12,886 nucleotides of DNA. Origin: JACQNR01 sp049515175 (GTDB taxonomy: Bacteria > Acidobacteriota > Terriglobia > UBA7540). Positions 1 through 5,475 of this stretch are shown here, piece after piece. The notes under the pieces are model-generated. The model was given only the letters and a program-made list of their open reading frames with translations, was not told where the DNA came from and searched no databases. The stretch lies in the NCBI GenBank assembly GCA_049515175.1, contig JBEKUI010000118.1:1-12886 (forward strand). The letters are read 5' to 3'. A program made the translations under genes and the position numbers. Every line of letters begins with the position of its first letter. Positions within the stretch are counted from its first letter, which is position 1.

Positions 1-2
1 TC

Positions 3-71
3 GGAGCCTTAGGTGTCCTCTGGCTGGGCCTCTACTACCTCTATCGCCAGCGAACGTTCGTGCGCATTTAG
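3..71 (+). CDS. C-terminal end of a membrane protein (partial, runs off the left edge)
   Basis: Reading frame 3 is open from the first base and stops with TAG at 69-71. It gives 22 residues, including the hydrophobic stretch GVLWLGLYYLY followed by the basic tail RQRTFVRI. A final membrane helix with a short positively charged cytoplasmic tail is the simplest reading. The other two forward frames either stop at once or give no plausible protein. The family cannot be named from so little sequence, and the rest of the gene lies outside the window. A three-hairpin repeat cluster begins only a few bases after the stop. Confidence 0.5.
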   Translation, partial: GALGVLWLGLYYLYRQRTFVRI

Positions 72-75
72 CGTA

Positions 76-98
76 GGGACGGGCCTTAGACCCGCCCT
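76..98. repeat. Dispersed GC-rich hairpin, copy 1 (TTA loop)
   Basis: Ten-pair arms with two mismatches and one G-T pair close on the three-base loop TTA at 86-88. The core is CGGGCC / GACCCG. It belongs with the hairpins at 110-132, 133-153 and 2338-2354, which all have a GRTC-NNN-GAYS-like centre and a GTAG-like 5' flank. It may also act as a stem at the 3' end of the upstream membrane-protein gene, but no T-run follows. Confidence 0.6.
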
Positions 99-109
99 GG
101 TTTGCTTTA

Positions 110-132
110 GGGGCGGATCTTAGATGTGCTCC
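110..132. repeat. Dispersed GC-rich hairpin, copy 2 (TTA loop)
   Basis: The arms GGGGCGGATC and GATGTGCTCC pair over ten positions around TTA at 120-122, with one mismatch and two G-T pairs. The orientation matches copy 1. The right end abuts the next hairpin directly. Retained pairing through G-T pairs suggests that the fold rather than the sequence is kept. Confidence 0.55.
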
Positions 133-153
133 GGGCAGGTCACAGACCTGCCC
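133..153. repeat. Dispersed GC-rich hairpin, copy 3 (perfect 9-bp stem, ACA loop)
   Basis: GGGCAGGTC at 133-141 and GACCTGCCC at 145-153 are perfect complements around ACA. Read on the minus strand, the element begins TGTAGGGGCAGGTC. That aligns with the plus-strand TGTAGCGGCGGTC at 2332-2344, which identifies one dispersed family in both orientations. Confidence 0.75.
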
Positions 154-219
154 CTACATAGGCGCTCCCTGTGGTGCGCTGTGGACGGACATCTCTGAGC
201 TGATTTATGCTGGTGTCTC

Positions 220-735
220 ATGAGACTCCGCCGCGCCACCCTGGACGACCTCCCCTACTTGCGTCAGCTTGAACAAAGGTTTTGCAGCCTCGGCTTCGTG
301 GGTGGCGATGATGCGGGTGTGCACGAGCGCCAAATGGCTAATGCGGACTGCCTCTATTACATGGTGGAACAAAAGGGCGAGCGGGCGGGGTACGTCATCC
401 TTCGGGGCCTGACGTCGATCAATCGTTGTGTTGAACTGAAGCGGATTGTGATCGCTGAACCCGGCCGTGGTGTCGGCCGTCAGGTTCTGCGGGCCATCAT
501 CGACAAGGGCTTCGGGGAGCTGTCCGCTCACCGGCTCTGGCTCGACGTTTATGACGACAACCATCGTGCCCGGCACATTTATCGCTCGCTTGGCTTCGTT
601 GAGGAGGGTACGCTGCGAGAATGCATCGAATGTGAAGGCCGCTACCGCTCGTTGGTGGTTATGTCCATGTTAGAATCCGAATATCGCGCGGCTGCCGCCA
701 GGACACATGCCGCCAGCAAGAGCGGAAGCGGCTAG
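220..735 (+). CDS. GNAT-family N-acetyltransferase
   Basis: This 171-aa protein should transfer an acetyl group from acetyl-CoA to an amine. It shows the single-domain GNAT layout. The N-terminal start is MRLRRATLDDLPYLRQLE. The core strand and pyrophosphate loop KRIVIAEPGRGVGR lie at residues 74-87, with the RGVGR loop contacting CoA. LWLDVYDDN at 106-114 and YRSLGF at 121-126 are the usual motif B region, where Tyr121 is the likely general acid. The segment EEGTLRECIECEGRYRSLVVMSML at 128-151 resembles RimJ/RimL and spermidine-acetyltransferase-type members, but the substrate cannot be assigned. The A/S/G-rich tail after about residue 155 looks disordered. No strong ribosome binding site precedes the ATG (only TGGTG), so the exact start is moderately sure. 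It stands alone between a hairpin cluster and the next promoter. Confidence 0.88.
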   Translation: MRLRRATLDDLPYLRQLEQRFCSLGFVGGDDAGVHERQMANADCLYYMVEQKGERAGYVILRGLTSINRCVELKRIVIAEPGRGVGRQVLRAIIDKGFGELSAHRLWLDVYDDNHRARHIYRSLGFVEEGTLRECIECEGRYRSLVVMSMLESEYRAAAARTHAASKSGSG

Positions 736-759
736 TGCAGCCCCAGGCGCATCCCCATG

Positions 760-774
760 GCGGCCTGAAGCCGC
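760..774. repeat. Small hairpin GCGGC-CTGAA-GCCGC
   Basis: A perfect 5-bp stem (760-764 with 770-774) encloses CTGAA. The string GGCCTGAAR also occurs at 2303-2311, 4021-4030 and 4086-4095, in each case between genes. This is therefore probably one member of a second dispersed repeat family. It lies 25 bases after the acetyltransferase stop without a T-run, so a terminator role is unproven. The rest of 736-874 shows no gene or clear signal. Confidence 0.4.
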
Positions 775-874
775 TCCCACACCAGGCAACTCCCTGCAAA
801 GTTACTCGTCCGCGTTCAGGAGGGGACCGGCTCCGACCGGCGTGAGGATTCCTTTTCCGGGTCAAATTACTTAC

Positions 875-903
875 TTGACATCGCTTACCACTCATGATAT
901 AAG
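875..903 (+). promoter_or_regulatory. Strong sigma70-type promoter for the 316-aa hypothetical gene
   Basis: A perfect -35 TTGACA (875-880) is followed after exactly 17 bp by TATAAG (898-903), one base from the -10 consensus. Transcription should start near 910, leaving a leader of about 190 nt before the ATG at 1104. It is one of the best promoters in the window, notable because it drives a gene of unknown function. Confidence 0.8.
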
Positions 904-909
904 ACAGCA

Positions 910-1103
910 CTAGGCTAATAGGTTGCGCCGGGCCTCGCGGCCGCCCTCGGCCCGTGGACCGTTCCGCCCCTCCCCCGTGGCGCCCCCGCCGGGCGGCGGG
1001 CGGGAGACCCAACCACACTTCTCTCCCGGGCGAGGGGTCCAATCGCGTCGCGAGGAGGCGCTTCACGAACCGCCCCCAACATCAACGACAGGAGAATCTT
1101 CCC
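910..1103 (+). promoter_or_regulatory. Long GC-rich 5' leader of the hypothetical gene
   Basis: The inferred transcript has about 190 nt before the start codon and is far more GC-rich than the promoter region. CGGGCC at 929-934 pairs with GGCCCG at 949-954. A further run of C-rich then G-rich sequence around 985-1005 (CCCGCC against GGCGGG) could fold. ACGAACCG occurs at 1065-1072, the same word that heads the repeat array downstream of the gene. A purine-rich AGGAGA ribosome binding site lies just before the ATG. No known riboswitch class is recognised, so a structured regulatory leader is inference only. Confidence 0.4.
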
Positions 1104-2054
1104 ATGAAGAGACGTATCGCCATGACGCCGAAGGCTTTGGAGGCCCGGCGCCTTAGCGCCCAGCACTCCACCGGGCCGCGCACGCCGCAGGGAAAGCGAC
1201 GCTCGGCCGCCAATTCGCACCCGGGGAGAGCGGCCGACGCGGGTTCCTCGGCGCTCGGTCAGAAATCCCCGGAATTGCTCGCCGGACTGGTGAAGGCCTT
1301 CGAGCCTGCCGACCCCGCGGAGCGCCTGCTGGTGGAAGAACTGGCCCGGTTGCACGAAGCCAAGCGACACAACCAGGAGGCCCAGGAAGGTGTGATTCGA
1401 CGCAGCCTGACGAAACTCCGCCGCCAGCGCGGCGACCATCAGCGCGAACTGACGCTCGAGAGCTCCGATCACCCCTATGCCATGGTCGCGGCGGCGGGAT
1501 TCTTCCAAATGAATGACTGCCCCGCCAAGTTCCGCGTGATTTCGCGCCTTCTAAACACCGTCAGAGACGATGTCGAGCTGGGGAACTTCTCCGTCGAGGT
1601 GGAAGAACTGCTGAGAATGATCTACGGGCCCGGCCCCTCGATGCGTGGAGCGATGGTCGTGGGCAGCTACAATCGGCTGCTGGAGAGCGCGTTCAGCCTC
1701 GGGCCAGTGAGGAGGAGGACGGAAACCACCGACGCGCCGTTGGAGTCCCCGGACGCAGCCGCGCCGGATGCCAGGGAAGCCGACCACACTCGCGCATCGC
1801 TGGAAGCCTCGCGGGCGCAATTGTTGCGTGCCATCGACGAGGAGAAATCGCTGCTCACCGCCAAGTTCGAGGCGTACCTCGAGGAGTACATCCCGAGCCC
1901 GGAGGACCTCGAGCGCGCCGCGCTGATTCCGACGGACCAGGTCTGGCGCGTCCTCTCCCAACAAGACCAAGCCCTAGATCGGCAAATTGAGAATAAAACG
2001 CGCCTGCTGTTGTTTGTGCAGTGGGTCCGGCGGTCGAGAGAGGCGAGGGCTTGA
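1104..2054 (+). CDS. STGPRT-motif hypothetical protein
   Basis: This 316-aa protein has unknown function. The start ATG at 1104 is preceded by AGGAGA at good spacing and lies downstream of the strong promoter, so the open frame reaching back to 954 is not used. Residues 15-36 carry the signature ARRLSAQHSTGPRTPQGKRR, a basic, proline- and glycine-containing N-terminus. I associate it with a group of uncharacterised proteins, often in several copies per genome in Acidobacteriota and Planctomycetes (from memory). The middle is helical and charged (LLVEELARLHEAKRHNQEAQ). A flexible A/D/E-rich linker follows around residues 205-235, then a C-terminal helical region ending DRQIENKTRLLLFVQWVRRS. 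There is no signal peptide, membrane helix or catalytic motif. The basic N-terminus suggests nucleic-acid contact (inference). A repeat array begins 16 bp after the stop. Confidence 0.82.
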   Translation: MKRRIAMTPKALEARRLSAQHSTGPRTPQGKRRSAANSHPGRAADAGSSALGQKSPELLAGLVKAFEPADPAERLLVEELARLHEAKRHNQEAQEGVIRRSLTKLRRQRGDHQRELTLESSDHPYAMVAAAGFFQMNDCPAKFRVISRLLNTVRDDVELGNFSVEVEELLRMIYGPGPSMRGAMVVGSYNRLLESAFSLGPVRRRTETTDAPLESPDAAAPDAREADHTRASLEASRAQLLRAIDEEKSLLTAKFEAYLEEYIPSPEDLERAALIPTDQVWRVLSQQDQALDRQIENKTRLLLFVQWVRRSREARA

Positions 2055-2070
2055 GCCTTATATAGTAAAA

Positions 2071-2240
2071 GGACGAACCGAGAAAGTGCTGCTAAATCAG
2101 GGATTTACAATTTGCCATAGCGGAACGAACCGAGTAAGTGCCTTAGAATCAACGCCTGTTGCAAATCTCGACGAACCGTGCAAGTTGTGATTCATGAATG
2201 ATTTGCGGATGTGCTGAAAGGACGAACCTGAATTTCCAAG
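2071..2240 (+). repeat. Degenerate array of four ACGAACC units, about 50-bp period
   Basis: The heptamer ACGAACC occurs at 2073, 2125, 2171 and 2222, giving steps of 52, 46 and 51 bp. The first three copies continue as CGAGAAAGT, CGAGTAAGT and CGTGCAAGT, so about 17 bases are conserved. The intervening sequences differ but each holds a small inverted repeat 19-25 bases after the heptamer: TAAATC/GATTTA (2093-2107), CAAC/GTTG (2150-2161) and ATTCATGAAT (2190-2199). The steps are not multiples of three in register, so this is a nucleotide-level rather than protein repeat. It begins 16 bp after the stop of the hypothetical gene. Confidence 0.75.
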
Positions 2241-2252
2241 GGCTAGATTCGT

Positions 2253-2280
2253 AGGCTTTGAGTTCTGGGTTGTGGGTTGT
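2253..2280. repeat. Heptanucleotide-period tract A
   Basis: Four consecutive 7-mers end at 2280. The last two are identical (GGGTTGT at 2267-2273 and 2274-2280), preceded by GAGTTCT and AGGCTTT. The unit is about RGGTTNT. It shares only its period with the other 7-bp tracts in this window. Confidence 0.6.
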
Positions 2281-2302
2281 CGCCGGTTCGGTGTAGGCTG
2301 GG

Positions 2303-2402
2303 GGCCTGAAACGGCTGTGTGACTACCCGGCTGTAGCGGCGGTCTATGACCGCCAAGCCCAGCCAGAAACCCGCAGCGACGATGAGGACATCGCCGCTAC
2401 AG
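2303..2402 (+). repeat. Composite dispersed repeat: GGCCTGAAA box plus nested hairpins
   Basis: GGCCTGAAA (2303-2311) is followed by an 11-bp perfect inverted repeat, CTGTAGCGGCG at 2331-2341 and CGCCGCTACAG at 2392-2402. Nested in its left arm is the stem GGCGGTC-TAT-GACCGCC (2338-2354) with a three-base loop. The TGTAGCGGCGGTCTATGACC string is the form I remember as highly repeated in acidobacterial genomes (recollection, unverified). The right arm ends seven to ten bases before the dehydratase ATG, so the folded element would sit directly in front of its ribosome binding site. Confidence 0.65.
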
Positions 2403-2411
2403 AAAGGCCCC

Positions 2412-3977
2412 ATGCAGGAACGAAAACTTGAAGACGTCGCCATCATCATCAATCCCGCCAAGGACAATGTGGCGGTGGTGACGGTGGAGTTTATCGACCA
2501 AGGGACCGTGCTCGCCCATGAGGGCGGTTCGATCACGCTTTCTGGGCGCGCCCTGCGGGGGCAGAGTTTCGCCGTCAAGAAGATCCGCCGCAAGGAGGCC
2601 TACATTTCTCTGGGCGACCCCATCGGCCTCGCCTCCCGCACCGTGAACCCCGGTGATCCGGTTGACGAGAGCAACATCGAAAACCGCCTGCCCAAACTGC
2701 GCGTCGCCTATCGCGACAATCCCAAGCGCGCCCCGCTCGATCGCGCGCTTTCTTCCCTCACCTGGGATGGCTTCGTCCGCCCTGACGGGAGCGTGGGGGC
2801 GCGCAATTACATCGGCATCGTCACTTCCGGCATGTGCTCGTCCACCGAAGTGCGCGAGATCGCCGCGCGGGCCATGCGCGAGCTCTACTCGCGCGAGAAG
2901 TATCCCAACGTCGATGGCGTGGTTCCCATCATCCACGAATCGGGCTGCGGCATGCCCGACGGGTGGGCCGTCGATCTCCTCAATCAATTGCTCGGCAACA
3001 CGCTCCGCCACCCCAATCTCGGCGCGGCGCTCTACGTCGATCTGGGCTGCGGCAAGACCTGCGTCGAGTGCTCGGCGCCGGTCCTCGTGAACTTTGTTCC
3101 CAATTACCAGCAGAGGGTCGTTAATCTCACCATCCAACTTTCGGGTGGAAGCCTGAAAACGGTCGAGCGCGGCCTCGAAGTCGTGGCCAAGATGCTGCCC
3201 CACGTCAATGAGTTCAAGCGCCAGCCGGTTCCCATCTCCAAGCTGATCGTCGGGACGGAATGCGGCGGCTCCGACCGCTGGTCGGGCGTGACGGCCAATC
3301 CCGCCGTGGGCGTGGCTTCAGACATGTTCGTGAAGGCCGGCGCCGCCGTGCTGCTGCCAGAGATTCCCGAACTCCAAGGCGCGGCGATGATTGACCTGGT
3401 GCGGCGCGCGCGCAGCCGCAAGGTCGGCCGCAAGCTCATGGGCGCCCTCAAGCGCTACGAAAAATACGTCAGCAAGTTTGGCGAAGACTTCCGCGAGAAC
3501 CCATCGCCCGGAAACAAGAAGGGAGGCCTCTACAACATCTTCCTGAAATCGAGCGGTGTGAAGGCCAAGGGCGGAACCTCCATTGTCGAGGATCTGATTG
3601 ACTACGGCGAGTGGGTGGGCGACCGCAAAGGCCTCTACGTGCACTACACGCCGGGCTACGACCAGGTCTGCACGCCCGCGCTCTTCTTGAGCGGCGCGCA
3701 GGTCGTGCAGTTCACCACCGGCCGCGGCACCGGCATCGGCTGCGCTCTCGGGCCGGTGATGAAGATTGGCTCCAATCCCCCGCTCGCGCTCGTCAATGGC
3801 GATATCGACATCGACGCGGGGAGGATTCTCGAGAAGAAGGCGACCATCGACGAAGTTGGCCGCCAAATCTTCTACGAAACCATCGAGGTCGCTTCCGGCC
3901 GTCGCACTCCGCGCGCTGAGGCCTCCGGCTACCATCACGAATTCAAAATCTGGGAATCGCTCTGGCCGACGCTGTGA
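2412..3977 (+). CDS. UxaA/GarD-family sugar-acid dehydratase (altronate/galactarate dehydratase-like)
   Basis: A 521-aa cytoplasmic lyase, expected to remove water from an aldonate or aldarate (altronate by UxaA, galactarate by GarD). The length matches GarD (about 523). Residues 15-95 correspond to the SAF domain (VAVVTVEFIDQGTVL, SLGDPIGLASRTVNPGD). The catalytic part begins at WDGFVRPDGSVGARNYI (118-134) and carries the family cysteine sites SGMCSS (139-144), HESGCGMPD (175-183), DLGCGKTC (210-217) and TECGGSD (282-288). It also has SGVTANPAVG (291-300), SPGNKKGG (365-372) and FTTGRGTGIG (434-443). The usual VHxHN of the SAF domain is VDESN here, so it is divergent and the true substrate is open. 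ATG 2412 is chosen because AAAGG lies just upstream, and the open frame back to 2346 is inside a dispersed repeat. No partner uronate-pathway gene is in the window. Confidence 0.88.
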   Translation: MQERKLEDVAIIINPAKDNVAVVTVEFIDQGTVLAHEGGSITLSGRALRGQSFAVKKIRRKEAYISLGDPIGLASRTVNPGDPVDESNIENRLPKLRVAYRDNPKRAPLDRALSSLTWDGFVRPDGSVGARNYIGIVTSGMCSSTEVREIAARAMRELYSREKYPNVDGVVPIIHESGCGMPDGWAVDLLNQLLGNTLRHPNLGAALYVDLGCGKTCVECSAPVLVNFVPNYQQRVVNLTIQLSGGSLKTVERGLEVVAKMLPHVNEFKRQPVPISKLIVGTECGGSDRWSGVTANPAVGVASDMFVKAGAAVLLPEIPELQGAAMIDLVRRARSRKVGRKLMGALKRYEKYVSKFGEDFRENPSPGNKKGGLYNIFLKSSGVKAKGGTSIVEDLIDYGEWVGDRKGLYVHYTPGYDQVCTPALFLSGAQVVQFTTGRGTGIGCALGPVMKIGSNPPLALVNGDIDIDAGRILEKKATIDEVGRQIFYETIEVASGRRTPRAEASGYHHEFKIWESLWPTL

Positions 3978-4003
3978 TTTCGGGACTCGGGATTCGGGAC
4001 TCG
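3976..4003. repeat. Heptanucleotide-period tract B
   Basis: Four 7-mers follow the consensus GGAYTCG (GATTTCG, then GGACTCG, GGATTCG, GGACTCG). They start within the last two bases of the dehydratase stop codon. Two units are identical and the others differ by one or two bases. Confidence 0.75.
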
Positions 4004-4020
4004 CAAAAATCTGTAATGTC

Positions 4021-4096
4021 GGCCTGAAAGCTGGCGCTACTGCATACTGAATCACGGTCAGGACATTCTGTCTCTGGGCAGGCACGGCCTGAAAGG
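4021..4096. repeat. Dispersed repeat: two GGCCTGAAAG boxes around a GACA-TTC-TGTC hairpin
   Basis: GGCCTGAAAG occurs at 4021-4030 and again at 4086-4095. Between them lie GCGCTACTGCAT and the hairpin GACA-TTC-TGTC at 4062-4072, another three-base loop. The GGCCTGAAA...GCTAC order resembles the element upstream of the dehydratase, which places both in one family flanking the same gene. Confidence 0.5.
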
Positions 4097-4110
4097 TTAA
4101 AGTAAATCGC

Positions 4111-4197
4111 ATGGAAGGAATTGCTGTGTTCGTTCTCTTCTTCGTTGTTTACTTCCTCGTGCTGCCGCGCATTCCCGGCCTTTCACGCTTCACGTGA
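4111..4197 (+). CDS. Possible 28-aa single-span membrane peptide
   Basis: ATG 4111 to TGA 4195-4197 encodes 28 residues. A short start (MEGIA) is followed by an uninterrupted hydrophobic stretch (VFVLFFVVYFLVL) and the basic tail PRIPGLSRFT. This is the layout of a small single-span membrane protein with a cytoplasmic C-terminus by the positive-inside rule. An AAAGG lies about 15 bases before the ATG, rather far for an efficient ribosome binding site. The region otherwise contains only repeats. The composition is striking, but so short a frame could arise by chance, and the family is unknown to me. Confidence 0.4.
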   Translation: MEGIAVFVLFFVVYFLVLPRIPGLSRFT

Positions 4198-4211
4198 GCC
4201 TCCAGGTCATG

Positions 4212-4226
4212 TGCCCCGTCGGGGCA
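4212..4226. repeat. Perfect hairpin TGCCCC-GTC-GGGGCA
   Basis: The 6-bp arms at 4212-4217 and 4221-4226 are perfect complements around GTC. It lies in the 74-bp gap before the zinc-ribbon gene and could act as an attenuator or simply be a dispersed repeat. It has no T-run. Confidence 0.5.
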
Positions 4227-4271
4227 GCCGGAGCAGAAAGGCACACCCACAAAGGATCAGGCTTAGCCCCC

Positions 4272-4466
4272 ATGCCGATTTTTGAGTACACCTGTCGCAA
4301 ATGCGGGAAGGTCTTCGAGAAGCTGGTCCTGGGGAGAAACGGAGGCGAGATCGTCTGCCCCGAATGCGGCTCGAAGAAGGCGGAACAGATGTTCTCCACC
4401 TTCGCGACGGCAAGCGCCTCGCCCTCATCGGCTGGCGCTTCCTGCGGCCCCTCGGGCGGCACCTGA
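4272..4466 (+). CDS. FmdB-family zinc-ribbon protein
   Basis: A 64-aa protein starting MPIFEYTCRKCGKVFEKLV, the diagnostic opening of the FmdB/CxxC_CXXC_SSSS putative regulatory family. Cys8, Cys11, Cys29 and Cys32 (TCRKCG and VCPECGSKK) form the two CxxC knuckles that bind one zinc ion. The segment QMFSTFATASASPSSAG and the ending SCGPSGGT are the usual low-complexity tail of the family. The biochemical role of FmdB proteins is not settled; the name comes from an operon for formamidase regulation in Methylophilus. ATG 4272 matches the family N-terminus exactly, although AAGGA lies about 15 bases upstream. The gene is convergent with the M55 gene, whose stop is 52 bp away, and I see no clear terminator in that gap. 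Confidence 0.87.
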   Translation: MPIFEYTCRKCGKVFEKLVLGRNGGEIVCPECGSKKAEQMFSTFATASASPSSAGASCGPSGGT

Positions 4467-4518
4467 CGGCTGCGCTGACGCCGGGCCGTGAGCCAGGTCG
4501 ATTGATCATCCGCTGGAC

Positions 4519-5409
4519 TTAGAACGACGAGTACTTCAGCCAAGCCTCCACGATGTCTTTGCCGCGAAAGACCCAGGTGCGGTCGTTGATTTGCTCGACG
4601 CCGGGCTGCGGGCGGAATTCCATCGTGCCGCGCGTCGTGGATTCCACCTTCACCTCCACCGGGCCCGTCATCTTGTATGGCTTGAATTCCGCCAGGCGCT
4701 CCATGGCGCGGCGGGCCTTTTCGCGAATCAAGGCGCAGGCGGTCGAGTGCGGCAGCATATAGCCCGAAGTTCGGCTCACACCGGATTTGACCTCGGCGCA
4801 CTCGGCCGCAGGCACGAGGTCGTGCAGTTCCTTGCACGCCGCGGTGTCGCCGGAAAGCATGACCACCGGCACGCCGAAGTATCCGGCGAGCATCACCCGC
4901 CCGCCAATTTCGCCCACCGGCTTGTTATTCACCCAGATGTTCTGAATTCCCAGCGAGCTGTAGGAATGGCTCAGGATGGCCTTCTCCGCGCCGGCCATGG
5001 CGTGCTGGCCGATGAAGATCACGGAACTGTAACTCGAGTCGAGCTCCATCGTGGGAGAGACGGGCACGCCGGTGAGCAGCCGTGCCTTGGGATGAATATC
5101 CAGGACGGAAAGTGTGCGGCTGCTGTCGTGGCCGTCCCAAACGACGACCTCGGTCGCACCGCCTTCGAGCAGCCCGTCCACGGCGGCGTTGACCTCGCCC
5201 GTGAGCAGCTTGCGCGACTCTTCGAAGCGCGGACTCTGAAACGGCAAACACTGCAGGTCGGTGTCGAAGATTCCCGACACGCCTTCCATGTCGGTGATCA
5301 CGAACACCTTTCGCGGATTACCTTCCGCCATGGCCATCCCACAGGTCAAGATGACGCTGGCCGCAATCATCAGGCGCCGCATCCACGGCACGGTCATCTG
5401 TCTCTTCAT
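4519..5409 (-). CDS. Secreted M55 (DppA-like) D-aminopeptidase family protein
   Basis: A 296-aa zinc peptidase-fold protein. Known M55 members such as Bacillus subtilis DppA release N-terminal D-amino acids from short peptides. The metal site is intact: DMEG (Asp40, Glu42), DGHD (His94), GQHAMAG (His136) and VGEIG (Glu167), with His148 in LSHSYSS matching the catalytic histidine. Residues 1-28 form a signal peptide: positive RR, a hydrophobic core and an AMA cleavage site before EG. The protein should therefore act outside the cytoplasm, unlike DppA itself. The start at 5409 has AGGGGG about nine bases upstream, whereas the ATG at 5472 would put 21 extra residues ahead of the signal peptide and overlaps a repeat tract. 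It lies 66 bp after the response regulator and probably shares its transcript. Confidence 0.88.
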   Translation of the reverse strand: MKRQMTVPWMRRLMIAASVILTCGMAMAEGNPRKVFVITDMEGVSGIFDTDLQCLPFQSPRFEESRKLLTGEVNAAVDGLLEGGATEVVVWDGHDSSRTLSVLDIHPKARLLTGVPVSPTMELDSSYSSVIFIGQHAMAGAEKAILSHSYSSLGIQNIWVNNKPVGEIGGRVMLAGYFGVPVVMLSGDTAACKELHDLVPAAECAEVKSGVSRTSGYMLPHSTACALIREKARRAMERLAEFKPYKMTGPVEVKVESTTRGTMEFRPQPGVEQINDRTWVFRGKDIVEAWLKYSSF

Positions 5410-5446
5410 AGAAATATCCCCCTGAAACATCTTGCACTCCGTATGC

Positions 5447-5474
5447 AGAATTCTGAATTCATGATTCAGCATTC
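5447..5474. repeat. Heptanucleotide-period tract C
   Basis: Four 7-mers on the plus strand, each ending ATTC (AGAATTC, TGAATTC, ATGATTC, AGCATTC), fill most of the 66-bp gap between the response-regulator stop and the M55 start. The four last bases are constant and the first three vary. Confidence 0.75.
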
Positions 5475-5475
5475 T

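Noticed and set aside
954..1103. Fifty extra N-terminal residues on the STGPRT protein
   Set aside because: The stretch is inside the GC-rich leader with no ribosome binding site at 954, while ATG 1104 has AGGAGA and begins the conserved-looking region.
2071..2240. CRISPR array
   Set aside because: The repeats are only partly conserved, the steps vary from 46 to 52 bp, just four units exist and no cas gene is near.
2346..2411. Longer N-terminus of the dehydratase starting at ATG 2346
   Set aside because: The stretch lies inside a dispersed inverted repeat and the translated residues match nothing in the family. ATG 2412 has AAAGG just upstream.
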